Origin: UBA9339 sp964535195
GTDB taxonomy: Bacteria; Pseudomonadota; Gammaproteobacteria; UBA9339
Direction of reading: 5' to 3'
Assembly (NCBI GenBank): GCA_964535195.1
Contig: CAZHSI010000010.1
Span: 1 to 45,776, forward strand
DNA length: 45,776 nt
The notes beneath the pieces were generated by a model. That model was not told where the DNA came from, made no database searches, and worked only from the letters and a program-made list of their open reading frames with translations. The position numbers and the translations under genes were made by a program. Shown here piece by piece: positions 16,699 through 26,100 of this stretch (its first letter is position 1; the number at the start of each line of letters is the position of its first letter).

Positions 16699-18312
16699 AT
16701 GTCAGGTATTACTTACGCTATTTTATTTTTCTTTATCCTCTCGTTAATGGGGCATGTCTGCTATACGATCTGGAAAATAAAAAAGCATTTACATATGCTG
16801 CAGCTTAATGCTTATTTTAACGATCGTTACCTTGATTGGTTGTATAAAAATAGATCCCGGGTGTTTGGTATAAAAGATTTAGAACCGTTAGTGGCAATGG
16901 TCGGCATGTTTTTTTATATCCCTTTGGTGTTTTTAATATTATTTGCGCTAATCTATTTTCGTCTTTTTTTGGGGCGTTCCGTTAAACCAGAAAAAAAACC
17001 TTTGGTGCTTACTGCGCGTGCCTGGCGCCTATTTATCGTTAACCTTGGTTTTATCGTAATCCTGTATCTTGGATTGTTTACTGTTTTATGGGGTAAGGGC
17101 GAAAAATGGTTTGAAATAGCTATGGTGTTTTTGGTGGTTTATAACTTTTTTATACCGTTTTTTATAATCTTAGCTAATCTACTGCTGTTGCCATTAGAAA
17201 AATTAATCCAATATAAATATGTTCGTGAAGCTAGCTTTTATATAGCAACTTTAACCAATTTAAAAATAATCGGGATTACTGGTAGCTTTGGTAAAACTAC
17301 TACTAAATACATTTTAATGGAAATTTTGCGCCATAAATTTAATACCTTAAAGACCCCAGGAAGTTATAATACTCTTATGGGTATTACTAGAGTTATTCGT
17401 CGAGAGCTAAAGCCAATCCACAATGTTTTTGTAGTGGAAATGAGCGCGAAAAAGCCTGGTGATATTGCTGAAATTTGCCGCATGGTTGAACCGCAATATG
17501 GGTTAATTACTGCTATTGGTGAACAACATCTCGAAACTTTTGGTACGGTTGACAATATTAAGAAAACGAAAAATGAGCTTATAGTTGCGTTACCTTCTTA
17601 TGGCAAGGCGTTTTTTAATATGGATGATGCTGGTTGTCGGGAGTTGGCATCTATCGCTAAGTGTTATGTCGTTACTTATGGCATGATCGAGGAAAAAGTT
17701 GATTATCGGGTTTCTGAATTAGGGTTCAATGAGCATGGTAGCAGTTTCAAAATAACTCGTACTCGTGATAACGCTCAAGCGGTTTTTCAGACGAAGTTAC
17801 TGGGTAAACATAATGTTTATAATATTCTGGGGGCGGTAGCTGTAGCTAGCGAGTTAGGAGTAGAGCTGTCCGCGATGGTAAATCCGTTGCAACATGTTGC
17901 TGCAGTGCCACACCGTTTAGAACTAAAGAGAGTAGGCAAAGACATTATTTTTATTGATGATGCTTTTAACTCTAACCCTGTTGGTAGCAAGATGGCGCTT
18001 GAAGTACTAGGGCAAATTTCAGGTAAACGCAAAATTATTATTACCCCTGGCATGATAGAGTTAGGTGTCAAAGAACATGCATATAACGAACGCTTTGGTG
18101 AAGAGATTGCTGCCGTTTGTGATTATGTTATTTTAGTGGGAAAGAAGCAGACTGTAGCCCTACAAAAAGGGCTAAAAAATAAACAATATTTAGATGGTCA
18201 GTTATTTATAGCCGAAGATTTTGCCGCGGCTAAAAAACACTTGGAAAAGATCTTACAATCTGGTGATGTGGTGTTGTTTGAAAATGATTTACCAGATAAT
18301 TATGGGGAATAA
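16699..18312 (+). CDS. murF: Membrane-linked MurF-like ligase (D-Ala-D-Ala adding)
   Basis: 537 residues, longer than the usual MurF (about 450), because a hydrophobic N-terminal part with four membrane segments (about residues 5-25, 68-95, 110-130, 137-165) precedes the ligase. The ligase domain has the ATP loop GSFGKTTT (195-202), GSYNTLMGI, the ATP-contact region EMSAKKPGDI, and DDAFNSNP, the MurF-type motif in the C-terminal region. Its place directly before ddl (ddl ATG immediately follows the stop) supports the reaction of adding D-Ala-D-Ala to UDP-MurNAc-tripeptide. Ligases with such membrane extensions are unusual for gammaproteobacteria. Confidence 0.85.
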   Translation: MSGITYAILFFFILSLMGHVCYTIWKIKKHLHMLQLNAYFNDRYLDWLYKNRSRVFGIKDLEPLVAMVGMFFYIPLVFLILFALIYFRLFLGRSVKPEKKPLVLTARAWRLFIVNLGFIVILYLGLFTVLWGKGEKWFEIAMVFLVVYNFFIPFFIILANLLLLPLEKLIQYKYVREASFYIATLTNLKIIGITGSFGKTTTKYILMEILRHKFNTLKTPGSYNTLMGITRVIRRELKPIHNVFVVEMSAKKPGDIAEICRMVEPQYGLITAIGEQHLETFGTVDNIKKTKNELIVALPSYGKAFFNMDDAGCRELASIAKCYVVTYGMIEEKVDYRVSELGFNEHGSSFKITRTRDNAQAVFQTKLLGKHNVYNILGAVAVASELGVELSAMVNPLQHVAAVPHRLELKRVGKDIIFIDDAFNSNPVGSKMALEVLGQISGKRKIIITPGMIELGVKEHAYNERFGEEIAAVCDYVILVGKKQTVALQKGLKNKQYLDGQLFIAEDFAAAKKHLEKILQSGDVVLFENDLPDNYGE

Positions 18313-19497
18313 ATGTCTATGTTAACCGTTGCAGTAATTTTTGGTGGTAGAAGTGTTGAACATGAGATCTCGGTGGTTTCTGCTCAGCAATGTATTCAGG
18401 CCATTGATAAAGATAAATATCACGTGGAGCCTATTTATATTTCAAAAGAGGGGCGCTGGTATTGCGGCAACGACTTTTTAAAACTAGAAAATTTCCGTAA
18501 TTTAGAAAAACTACTTAGCGAAAATTCACGAATTATTATTAATCAAAATGCCGGTGTAAACAATTATTATCGGGAATCTAGCAGTATTTTTTCTCGAAAA
18601 AAGCCTATTAATATTGATATAGCTTTTCCCATTACGCATGGTACTTATGGAGAAGATGGGTCGCTGCAAGGTTTGTTTGAGACCATGAATATCCCTTATG
18701 TGGGTTGCGACGTTTTGGCGTCGGCAGTAGCAATGGATAAAATCGCTACCAAAATGTTATTGCAATCTCAAGGCGTCAAGGTGCTAGATTATTTTTGGTT
18801 TTATAGTAATAGATGGTTGCAAGAAAAAAACGAATTAATGGTTAATATCAAAAATAAGTTTAGTTATCCTTTAATAGTAAAACCAGGTAACTTGGGTTCG
18901 AGTATTGGCGTAGCTGCTGTCAATACTGACGCTGAACTAGAGGACGCGATTGATCTGGCTGTTCGCTTATCACAGCGGGTGTTACTGGAGCCTAAGGTAA
19001 AAAATCTAAAGGAAGTAAATTGCGCCGTACTTGGTGATCATGATTTTGTTGAAGTGTCGGTGTGTGAAGAGCCAATTCGCTCCGATGAGATTCTGTCATA
19101 TCAAGATAAATATTCTAGTGGTGCTAAAAATAAGTTTGGTTGTGGCGCCAAACAAGCGACTGCAAGTGCCGGGATGAGTGGCGCCAAAAGGCGAATTCCT
19201 GCTGAGATTTCCCCGGCTTTAAGCACCAAGATTCAGGAGATTTCGCGCCAGGTTTTTATCAATTTAAATTGTAATGGGGTGGTCAGGATTGATTTTTTAA
19301 TTGACCAAGATACGCAAGAAATATATTTATGCGAGCTAAATACCATTCCAGGTTCTCTGGCTTTTTATTTATGGGAGCCACTGGGTAAAAACTTTACCGC
19401 ATTGACTGAACGTTTAATTGAATTAGCCTTGAAGAGATACCGCGAGAATAATAACTTGATTGTGTCTTATAGTAGCAATATCCTTAGTAATTGGTGA
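18313..19497 (+). CDS. ddl: D-alanine--D-alanine ligase
   Basis: ATP-grasp enzyme that makes the D-Ala-D-Ala dipeptide for MurF. The 394 residues start with VIFGGRSVEHEISVVSA, contain THGTYGEDGSLQG and VKPGNLGSSIGV, and end with VVRIDFLID and LCELNTIPGSLAFYLWEP. The last block and the CEEPIRSDEILSYQDKY region look more like Firmicutes Ddl than E. coli DdlA/DdlB. A short Gly/Ala-rich insert (about residues 272-288, around CGAKQATASAG) replaces the usual loop and lengthens the protein. The start follows the murF-like stop with no gap; GGGG at 18304-18307 is its ribosome site. Confidence 0.94.
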   Translation: MSMLTVAVIFGGRSVEHEISVVSAQQCIQAIDKDKYHVEPIYISKEGRWYCGNDFLKLENFRNLEKLLSENSRIIINQNAGVNNYYRESSSIFSRKKPINIDIAFPITHGTYGEDGSLQGLFETMNIPYVGCDVLASAVAMDKIATKMLLQSQGVKVLDYFWFYSNRWLQEKNELMVNIKNKFSYPLIVKPGNLGSSIGVAAVNTDAELEDAIDLAVRLSQRVLLEPKVKNLKEVNCAVLGDHDFVEVSVCEEPIRSDEILSYQDKYSSGAKNKFGCGAKQATASAGMSGAKRRIPAEISPALSTKIQEISRQVFINLNCNGVVRIDFLIDQDTQEIYLCELNTIPGSLAFYLWEPLGKNFTALTERLIELALKRYRENNNLIVSYSSNILSNW

Positions 19498-19504
19498 AGT
19501 AATT

Positions 19505-20587
19505 ATGCTATTTTGTGTCGCAAAATTATTGGAAACTTATTATCGTGGTTTTCACGTTTTTCATTATATTACCTTACGTTGTGTATTAGTTGCTCTAACC
19601 TCTTTATTGGTGGCTTTGTTGATTGGCCCAATTGTTATCCGTAAGTTAATTTATTACCAAGTTGGCCAAACTGTTCGTTTAGATGGTCCCAAGAGTCATC
19701 TCCAAAAATCTGGCACTCCCACGATGGGAGGAGTTTTAATTCTCATTGCGGTTATTTTTGGGGTTTTGTTATGGGCTGACCTAAGTAGCCGTTATATTTG
19801 GGTTATTCTACTGACTACCCTTGGTTTTGGTCTTATTGGTTTTGTTGATGATTATCGTAAACTAATTTTAAAAGATTCGCGTGGTTTATTGGCACGACAA
19901 AAGTTTTTTTGGCAGTCACTGATTGGCTTGGGGGTTGCCGTGTTTTTATTTGTTACCGCGAAATGGTCTACGGAAACTCAGCTAATTATCCCATTTTTTA
20001 AGTTGTTACGTTTTGAACTCGGTTGGTTTTATATAGTTTTTGTATATTTTGTTATTGTTGGTACCAGTAACGCAGTTAATTTGACCGATGGTTTAGATGG
20101 TTTGGCAATTTTGCCGGTAGTGATGGTTGCTGGGGCTTTGGGGATTTTTGCTTATGTTAGCGGTAACTTAATTTTTGCTAAATATTTGTTGATTCCGTAT
20201 GTTCCTGGAGTTGGTGATGTGGCAGTGTTTTGCAGCGCTATTATTGGTGCCGGTTTGGGCTTCCTATGGTTTAATACTTACCCCGCCCAAATTTTTATGG
20301 GTGATGTTGGTGCTCTTGGTCTAGGTGCGGCTTTGGGGGTAATTGCAGTGATTGTGAGGCAAGAATTAGTTTTAATGATTATGGGTGGGGTATTCGTTCT
20401 TGAAACTGTTTCGGTAGCATTACAAGTTGTTTCATTTAAATTAACAGGTAAACGCATTTTTAGAATGGCGCCAATCCATCACCATTTTGAACTTAAAGGT
20501 TGGCCTGAACCAAGAGTGATTGTGCGCTTCTGGATTATTACCTGTATTTTAGTTTTGCTAGGACTAGCAACGCTAAAACTGCGTTAA
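19505..20587 (+). CDS. mraY: Phospho-MurNAc-pentapeptide transferase MraY
   Basis: Integral membrane enzyme that forms lipid I from UDP-MurNAc-pentapeptide and undecaprenyl phosphate. I choose ATG 19505 (360 residues, the exact usual length) over an upstream TTG inside ddl, because MLFCVAKLLETYYRGFHVF aligns with the normal MraY start and GGTGA precedes it. Catalytic motifs are present: GFVDDYRK, NAVNLTDGLDGLA, MGDVGALGLGA and the triple histidine in PIHHHFELKGW. Normally murD, ftsW and murG follow; here they do not. Confidence 0.96.
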   Translation: MLFCVAKLLETYYRGFHVFHYITLRCVLVALTSLLVALLIGPIVIRKLIYYQVGQTVRLDGPKSHLQKSGTPTMGGVLILIAVIFGVLLWADLSSRYIWVILLTTLGFGLIGFVDDYRKLILKDSRGLLARQKFFWQSLIGLGVAVFLFVTAKWSTETQLIIPFFKLLRFELGWFYIVFVYFVIVGTSNAVNLTDGLDGLAILPVVMVAGALGIFAYVSGNLIFAKYLLIPYVPGVGDVAVFCSAIIGAGLGFLWFNTYPAQIFMGDVGALGLGAALGVIAVIVRQELVLMIMGGVFVLETVSVALQVVSFKLTGKRIFRMAPIHHHFELKGWPEPRVIVRFWIITCILVLLGLATLKLR

Positions 20588-20729
20588 AAACTATCTTTCA
20601 AGGATAACTGTTATTTTTCTGGTCATTTAGCGGCGAGCATTAATGAGTTGATATGAACTCAGGATGTATTTACAAGTAATATAGTATCACTAGGTACAAA
20701 TCCTGCGTTTAGAAGGACAAGAGGGGTAT

Positions 20730-21950
20730 ATGTTTACTAGAATTAAAATTATTTTATTACTATTATTTACGTTATTCTTAATTAATGGTTGCGTGAGTTT
20801 GCCGCAACAGATGAAACAGGCCGAAGTTGTGGAAGCTAGAAGTCAAGTGTCTTCGGTGCAAGCAGAACCTCACAATATAGTTCTGATGCTGCCACTAAAA
20901 GGCCAGCTTGCAGTTAGTAGTCAAGCTATTCGTAATGGTTTTTTGGCTGCTTATTATTACTCACGTGAAGCGCGTCCTAATGTTAATATCAAAATTGTTG
21001 ATACGACTGATGGCAATATCTTAGCGTTGTACCAGCAGGCAATTATTGAGGGTGCTGAAGTAATCGTTGGTCCATTAACTAAGAAAGAAGTAGAAACTAT
21101 TATGCATTTTGACTCGTTGCCAATACCCGTCATTGCTTTAAATACTCTTGATGATTACCCGCGTAATTTTGCGCCAAATCTTTATCAATTTGGTCTGTTG
21201 CCGCAAGATGAGGCGATGCAGGTTGCGGTGAAAATGATGCAAGAACTGCACGATCGTGTAGCAATTATTGCGCCAAATAATACTTGGGGTAGAAAAATAG
21301 TTGCCGCGTTTAAGAGTAAGTACCAAGAGCTCGGTGGTCAGGTGGTTGCTACTTTAGATTACCGTACTGCTTTAGGTTTATCAGAGCAGATCTGTCCTTT
21401 TTTAGCTCACGATGCTACTAAACTATGCGGTATAACCAAAGCGAAAGATAAAAATAAGAAGCAAGAAAACTCGGATGAGGTCAGGAGACGCCAAGATATT
21501 AATGCTATTTTTTTAGTAGCTGAGGCACCTACAGCGCGGCAAATAGTGCCTCTACTTAAGTTTTATTACGCTGAAGATTTACCCACGTTTTCAATTTCCG
21601 CTATTTATAGCGGAGTAGCGTTACCAAGTTTAGATCGTGATCTTGATGATGTTTATTTTTGTGATGTGCCGTGGGTGCTCCAAGATCCTGGTACCTTAAG
21701 TAGTGAATTGCAAGCTATCCATCGACAGATTGTCAGTCTTTGGGGTGATTCTTATGTTAATCATAGTAGATTATATGCTTTAGGGGTTGACGCTTATAAT
21801 TTAGCTATAAACTTAAACAGCTTTTTAAATTCTCCACAAAGTGGATTAGATGGCGCCAGCGGTAAGTTATACTTGAACGAGTTTAATCATATTTATCGCG
21901 GCTTACCTTGGGCGCAAATAAGAGATGGCTTGCCGGTGGTTGTGCCGTGA
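20730..21950 (+). CDS. lpoA: LpoA-like outer-membrane lipoprotein (PBP1A activator, LppC domain)
   Basis: 406-residue lipoprotein with signal peptide and lipobox ending ING-C (Cys21), so it is lipid-anchored, most likely in the outer membrane. The rest is a periplasmic-binding-protein fold of the LppC family, with NIVLMLPLKGQLAVSSQAIRNGF near residue 50 and GPLTKKEV near 118. It lacks the N-terminal TPR domain that makes E. coli LpoA about 680 residues long. Family members activate the peptidoglycan synthase PBP1A. GAGGGG precedes the ATG. In many gammaproteobacteria yraN follows directly; here 12 kb of foreign genes intervene. Confidence 0.88.
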   Translation: MFTRIKIILLLLFTLFLINGCVSLPQQMKQAEVVEARSQVSSVQAEPHNIVLMLPLKGQLAVSSQAIRNGFLAAYYYSREARPNVNIKIVDTTDGNILALYQQAIIEGAEVIVGPLTKKEVETIMHFDSLPIPVIALNTLDDYPRNFAPNLYQFGLLPQDEAMQVAVKMMQELHDRVAIIAPNNTWGRKIVAAFKSKYQELGGQVVATLDYRTALGLSEQICPFLAHDATKLCGITKAKDKNKKQENSDEVRRRQDINAIFLVAEAPTARQIVPLLKFYYAEDLPTFSISAIYSGVALPSLDRDLDDVYFCDVPWVLQDPGTLSSELQAIHRQIVSLWGDSYVNHSRLYALGVDAYNLAINLNSFLNSPQSGLDGASGKLYLNEFNHIYRGLPWAQIRDGLPVVVP

Positions 21951-22002
21951 AGATATGCTTCAATGCTTCAAATTGGTATTACTAAGTCTTACGGCTGGGT
22001 GA

Positions 22003-22347
22003 GGTCTTCCTCTACCAGTTATTCTCCGTAGACAACTAGAACGGTTGTACCCTAATGCGATTTATCAAGTTAATGAGACAAGGTTCCAACATGATAATTA
22101 TAATTGCGGACCTTGGATGGTTGAATTTTTTCGCCATCTGGCAAATAATTCAGTCCTACCAGATAATTTTGATATAAGACAAGCAAGAGAGCAACATAGA
22201 AGTTTTTTAGAAACAGTTAGAGCCAGATTAGCTCCAGCTTTAGTTAATCATAGCTTTCCAGATACCACTGCTTTTGCTGCAACGATAGAGGAGCACCCAT
22301 CTCCCAGCAGCTTAGGAGCAGCGTTTCTTGAATGGGGCACAAGGTGA
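22003..22347 (+). pseudogene. C-terminal remnant of a CE-clan (Ulp1-like) cysteine protease
   Basis: The frame is open from 22003 after a TGA and reads RFQHDNYNCGPWMVEFFRHLA, written here only by its key parts: a Gln-His-Asp stretch followed by NCGPW with the putative catalytic Cys codon at 22105-22107. That layout matches the C-terminal active-site half of CE-clan proteases (Ulp1/SENP and bacterial deubiquitinase effectors). The upstream half with the catalytic His and Asp is missing, and the frame has no good start (TTG 22045) or ribosome site, so this is a truncated effector gene. The family call rests on a short motif. Confidence 0.5.
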
Positions 22348-22458
22348 GTTAATTAATTTATTAATGCAAATTAATACAACAATGTTGATAAATAAAATAG
22401 TTAAGGACTTTAAAAACAGCATATTACGCTATTAATAAATCAAAGCCGATAGGTTACG

Positions 22459-23160
22459 ATGGTGGTTTTTGTTAGACAGAACAAAAAAAATAATGTTTTT
22501 AGTGACAGAACTACTAATATTGAAAAATATTGGTGTTGGCGCAGGGTTGTTTCATTAATATTGCTTATAACATTTCCCAGTACTTTATTAACACCAATTT
22601 TAGCATATGGTAATCAAGATGATTTATACAATAAAAACAAATTTGTCATTAAAGATAATATAAATTCTAAACGCAAAGCTAGTAAAAGGGATACAAAGAT
22701 AAATAAATATAAAAAAACTACTAGCAAAGTAAACGAACAACCAATTATAAATAATTTAATACCAAAATCTGCTGCCAGAGATAGCAGCTATTGGAAGCAA
22801 AGACAATCTTCTCAAAACCACAATAATCCTATAAAAATTTTTTCAAAAGATAATAAATACCAACCCTATTTCGAAATAGGTGGAGCTAAGTATTTTAATC
22901 AGAAATCAAAGGTAGCTGGGATTTATGATCTCTTTATTCCTTTGTTACAAACAGACGATCAGTTATTTTTTACTGATTTAAGACTTTTTGATCGTAGCGG
23001 TAATTCATCAGAAGGTAATTTCCATATAGGTTATAGAAAATTATTTCCAAGCAGCAATAAAATGCTTGGTATTTATGGCGCTTTTGATCTAAAAAAAAGT
23101 GAACACGGAAATAGATACAATCAAATAATGTTTGGAGCCGAGTACTGGCAAAATAAATAG
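22459..23160 (+). CDS. Giant protein, part 1: signal peptide and start of inverse-autotransporter barrel
   Basis: 233 residues from ATG 22459 (weak AGG ribosome site) to an amber codon. A long signal peptide is visible (about residues 25-50, RRVV then LILLITFPSTLLTPILAYG), followed by a Lys/Asn-rich linker. The first half of an intimin-type barrel starts at about residue 135: FEIGGAKYF, LFIPLLQTDDQLFFTDLRL, NFHIGYRKLF, MLGIYGAFDL and FGAEYWQNK, all in the order of the inverse autotransporter beta-domain. This domain sits in the outer membrane and exports the C-terminal passenger. If translation stops at the amber codon, the barrel would be incomplete and not functional. Confidence 0.75.
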   Translation: MVVFVRQNKKNNVFSDRTTNIEKYWCWRRVVSLILLITFPSTLLTPILAYGNQDDLYNKNKFVIKDNINSKRKASKRDTKINKYKKTTSKVNEQPIINNLIPKSAARDSSYWKQRQSSQNHNNPIKIFSKDNKYQPYFEIGGAKYFNQKSKVAGIYDLFIPLLQTDDQLFFTDLRLFDRSGNSSEGNFHIGYRKLFPSSNKMLGIYGAFDLKKSEHGNRYNQIMFGAEYWQNK

Positions 23161-23187
23161 TTTATTGGGGCGAATATATATAAACCT

Positions 23188-26100
23188 TTGGGAGCTACGA
23201 GAACCTTATTTAAAGAAGAAAAGTTGCCAATAGAAACCCCAGCTAGTCGAGGTATATCTGATACTAAGTACTATGAAAAAGCTCTTGCTGGTGGAGATAC
23301 AGAGATAGGTTGTGCGTTTACGGGTAATTTCACTTGGTATGGAGGCGGATATTATTTTCATGCCGATGATACAGGTACAACCGCAGGAACCAAGACAAGA
23401 GTTACTTATAACTATAATGAGCCAATAGGAAGGATATTAGGTGTTTTAGATGGTATTAGTGTTGAGGCTGGAGCTCAATATGATAATAAAAGGAGAGCGA
23501 CAGCTTATGTAGGAATTAAGCTAAAAGTTGGTTTAACTAACCTAGCTAAAAATAGCAATCTTTTAGGTTTTGAGCGACATATGACAGAGCTTGTCCGTCG
23601 CGATCCGGATATAGTAATAGGGAATGCCCAGGAAACCAAAGAAAAGTTTTATCAACCTGGAGAACATGGGTTTCAGGAAGGAGATAAGCCTGGAGATCAT
23701 GGTGAGCAAAAAAAGGAGGAAGGAAAAGATAGCAAAAATAAACAAGATAATAAAAGCAACCAAGATAAAAAGGAAAATAACAATAAGGATGATGAAAATG
23801 TAGATTTCAATACCTGGGATATAAAGAGATTGCTAAAGGAATTTAATTTATCTGATGATGCAACCGAAGCAGATGTAAAAAAAAGATATCGTGAATTAAT
23901 ACTTGAGCGTCATCCAGATAAAGGTGGTACTAATGAAGATGCTGTGAGAACTAATGGCATAAAAGATGCTATCTGGAAAAAAAGATATTTACTAGTAAAA
24001 GAAAATACTAGAGCGAAAGATCCAAACTTTTCATCTTCTGGTTCTACAAAAGCATCAACTTTTGAAACAAAAACTCGAGGCGATGATGATAAAAAGGCAT
24101 CAACCGCAACAAATGAAGGTAATGCTGAATTTTGTCAGCCTAGAGACCAAGAGCAGAAGGCTCAAGAAGATATGGCGCATGAGCATAACGCTAAAGCTAA
24201 TGTAAATTTTAGTTCCGGGGGGCGCAATACAGAAGACAAGGATGGTTCTGTTTTAGAATCGCAGAGCCCCCATTTTCTTGGTATAACAAAAGGAGAGCCA
24301 AATAAGGAACTACAAAAATTAGAAATTAAAACTGATCATCAAGAGTTATGTCCTAACACATATATACCTGAAAATTCTACTATTAAAGAGGAGAGTAGAA
24401 ATGCCAGTTATTTACCAATAGCCAATAACGAAACCCAAGTAACAAAATTTAAATTTATTCCACGCGTCTTGCCGCGTGACAAAGCAACTGGGGGTGGTCA
24501 AGGGGGAGAGGCGCAGCTCTCCCCTTTGACCGAGCCACGTGGTTCAAGCCACATGGCGAGTCTAAATTTGACTCTAACATCAGGGATCATGGATGATAGA
24601 TATGTTGAGCATAAGGACCTTTTGCTAATTAAGCAAAACGATAATGATCCAAATGTAGCAAACCACAATTGGTTAATAGATTTTTTTGATATTGGCAAAT
24701 TTCTGATTACTGCTCCTATATATTGGATTGATTATGGGTTTAATGCCGTGTTCAACATGCTTATGCCTATAGGAGCGAATGCACAAGTTATTAAAGAAGA
24801 TTATACACTTGAATCTTCTGTTATTGAGGACGGTGGAAGTAGTGCTGATATAGAAATATCAGATGTTTCAAGTGAATTCTCTGAAATAGAGCAAAAAGCT
24901 AAAGAACAGCTTAATAAAAGGGGGTATCTCGATTTAGCGTTAATTATAATTATTTTTGACTTTTACGCGCAAGATCAGAGTTACTTTTCCGAGTTAATTC
25001 GTGAAATTTTAGCGCAAGACAAAAATATCCCAATTATTGAACTAAATAAACTTGTGCCATTGCTTACTTTGATAGAAGATAAGCACCTTGCGCTATTTAT
25101 AGCTTCGCGACTTTTATTAAAAAAAGTTAAGTTGCCTGATGAAGTGATAAATCATTTTATAGATTTTTTAGAGGTAAATGATAATGTAATAACTTCAAGG
25201 GCTATTGAAGTAATCTATCAATTAGACCAAGAATTATCAAGAAAGACCAAGAAGCATTTCATTGATTCTATTATAAGCTTACTTCCCAAGATAAAAGGGT
25301 CTTATTATTATAAACTCACTGAAATTTTAGAAAAACTAGAACTTACTAAAGAACAGAAATTACGCTATGAGATGCAAGAATTAATTGCTGATTGGTATAA
25401 AGCGACAACTGTTGCAGAAAAAAAAGCCTTAAGCTTAGATATTATTGAAAAAGTAACAGGCGCTACTGCTAAAGATATCTTAGCCTTTTATAAGGATAAT
25501 TTAAATGCACAACACTATGAACTATATGCAATAGCGCGAGAAGCTTTAGCCGAATTAAATAGATATGAAGGGTTGTTTTGGGATAAAAATGAGCAAGAAT
25601 TAATAAGGTCTTATGTTGCTTGGAAGGGGTCACCAAAAAAATGCAATTTTGATGATTCTATAAATGATCTGCCATGTTTAGCAGTTAAAAGCGGAGAAAT
25701 CTTATTAACTAAAAAGCAAAAAAAGAAATTAGTTAGACTCTTTGATGATTACCCTTGGTTAGAAGATGAATTAAGTAAGATTGAGTTTACTAACTATGAA
25801 GATATTAATAAATTAACAGATTTGGTGTTGGAATATGATTTAAGGCATGATGAAATAAGCCGAGCAATAACTAGGTATAGTTGGCAGCCGACTTTTAATA
25901 ATATCTATCTTGGACTACTTTATGGTTTGCTAGAAGAGATTGAAGAAGAAATATCTACTAGTGACAAAGAGGTATTACAGACAAGTATCGAACAATTAGT
26001 AATCAAACTCAATTGGCCGGCAGATATTATTTTTGGCTTTTTAAAGAAAATAACCCCAAAAGCGCTCCTCGAATTTATAGCTATTTTAGAGGTATTGGCT

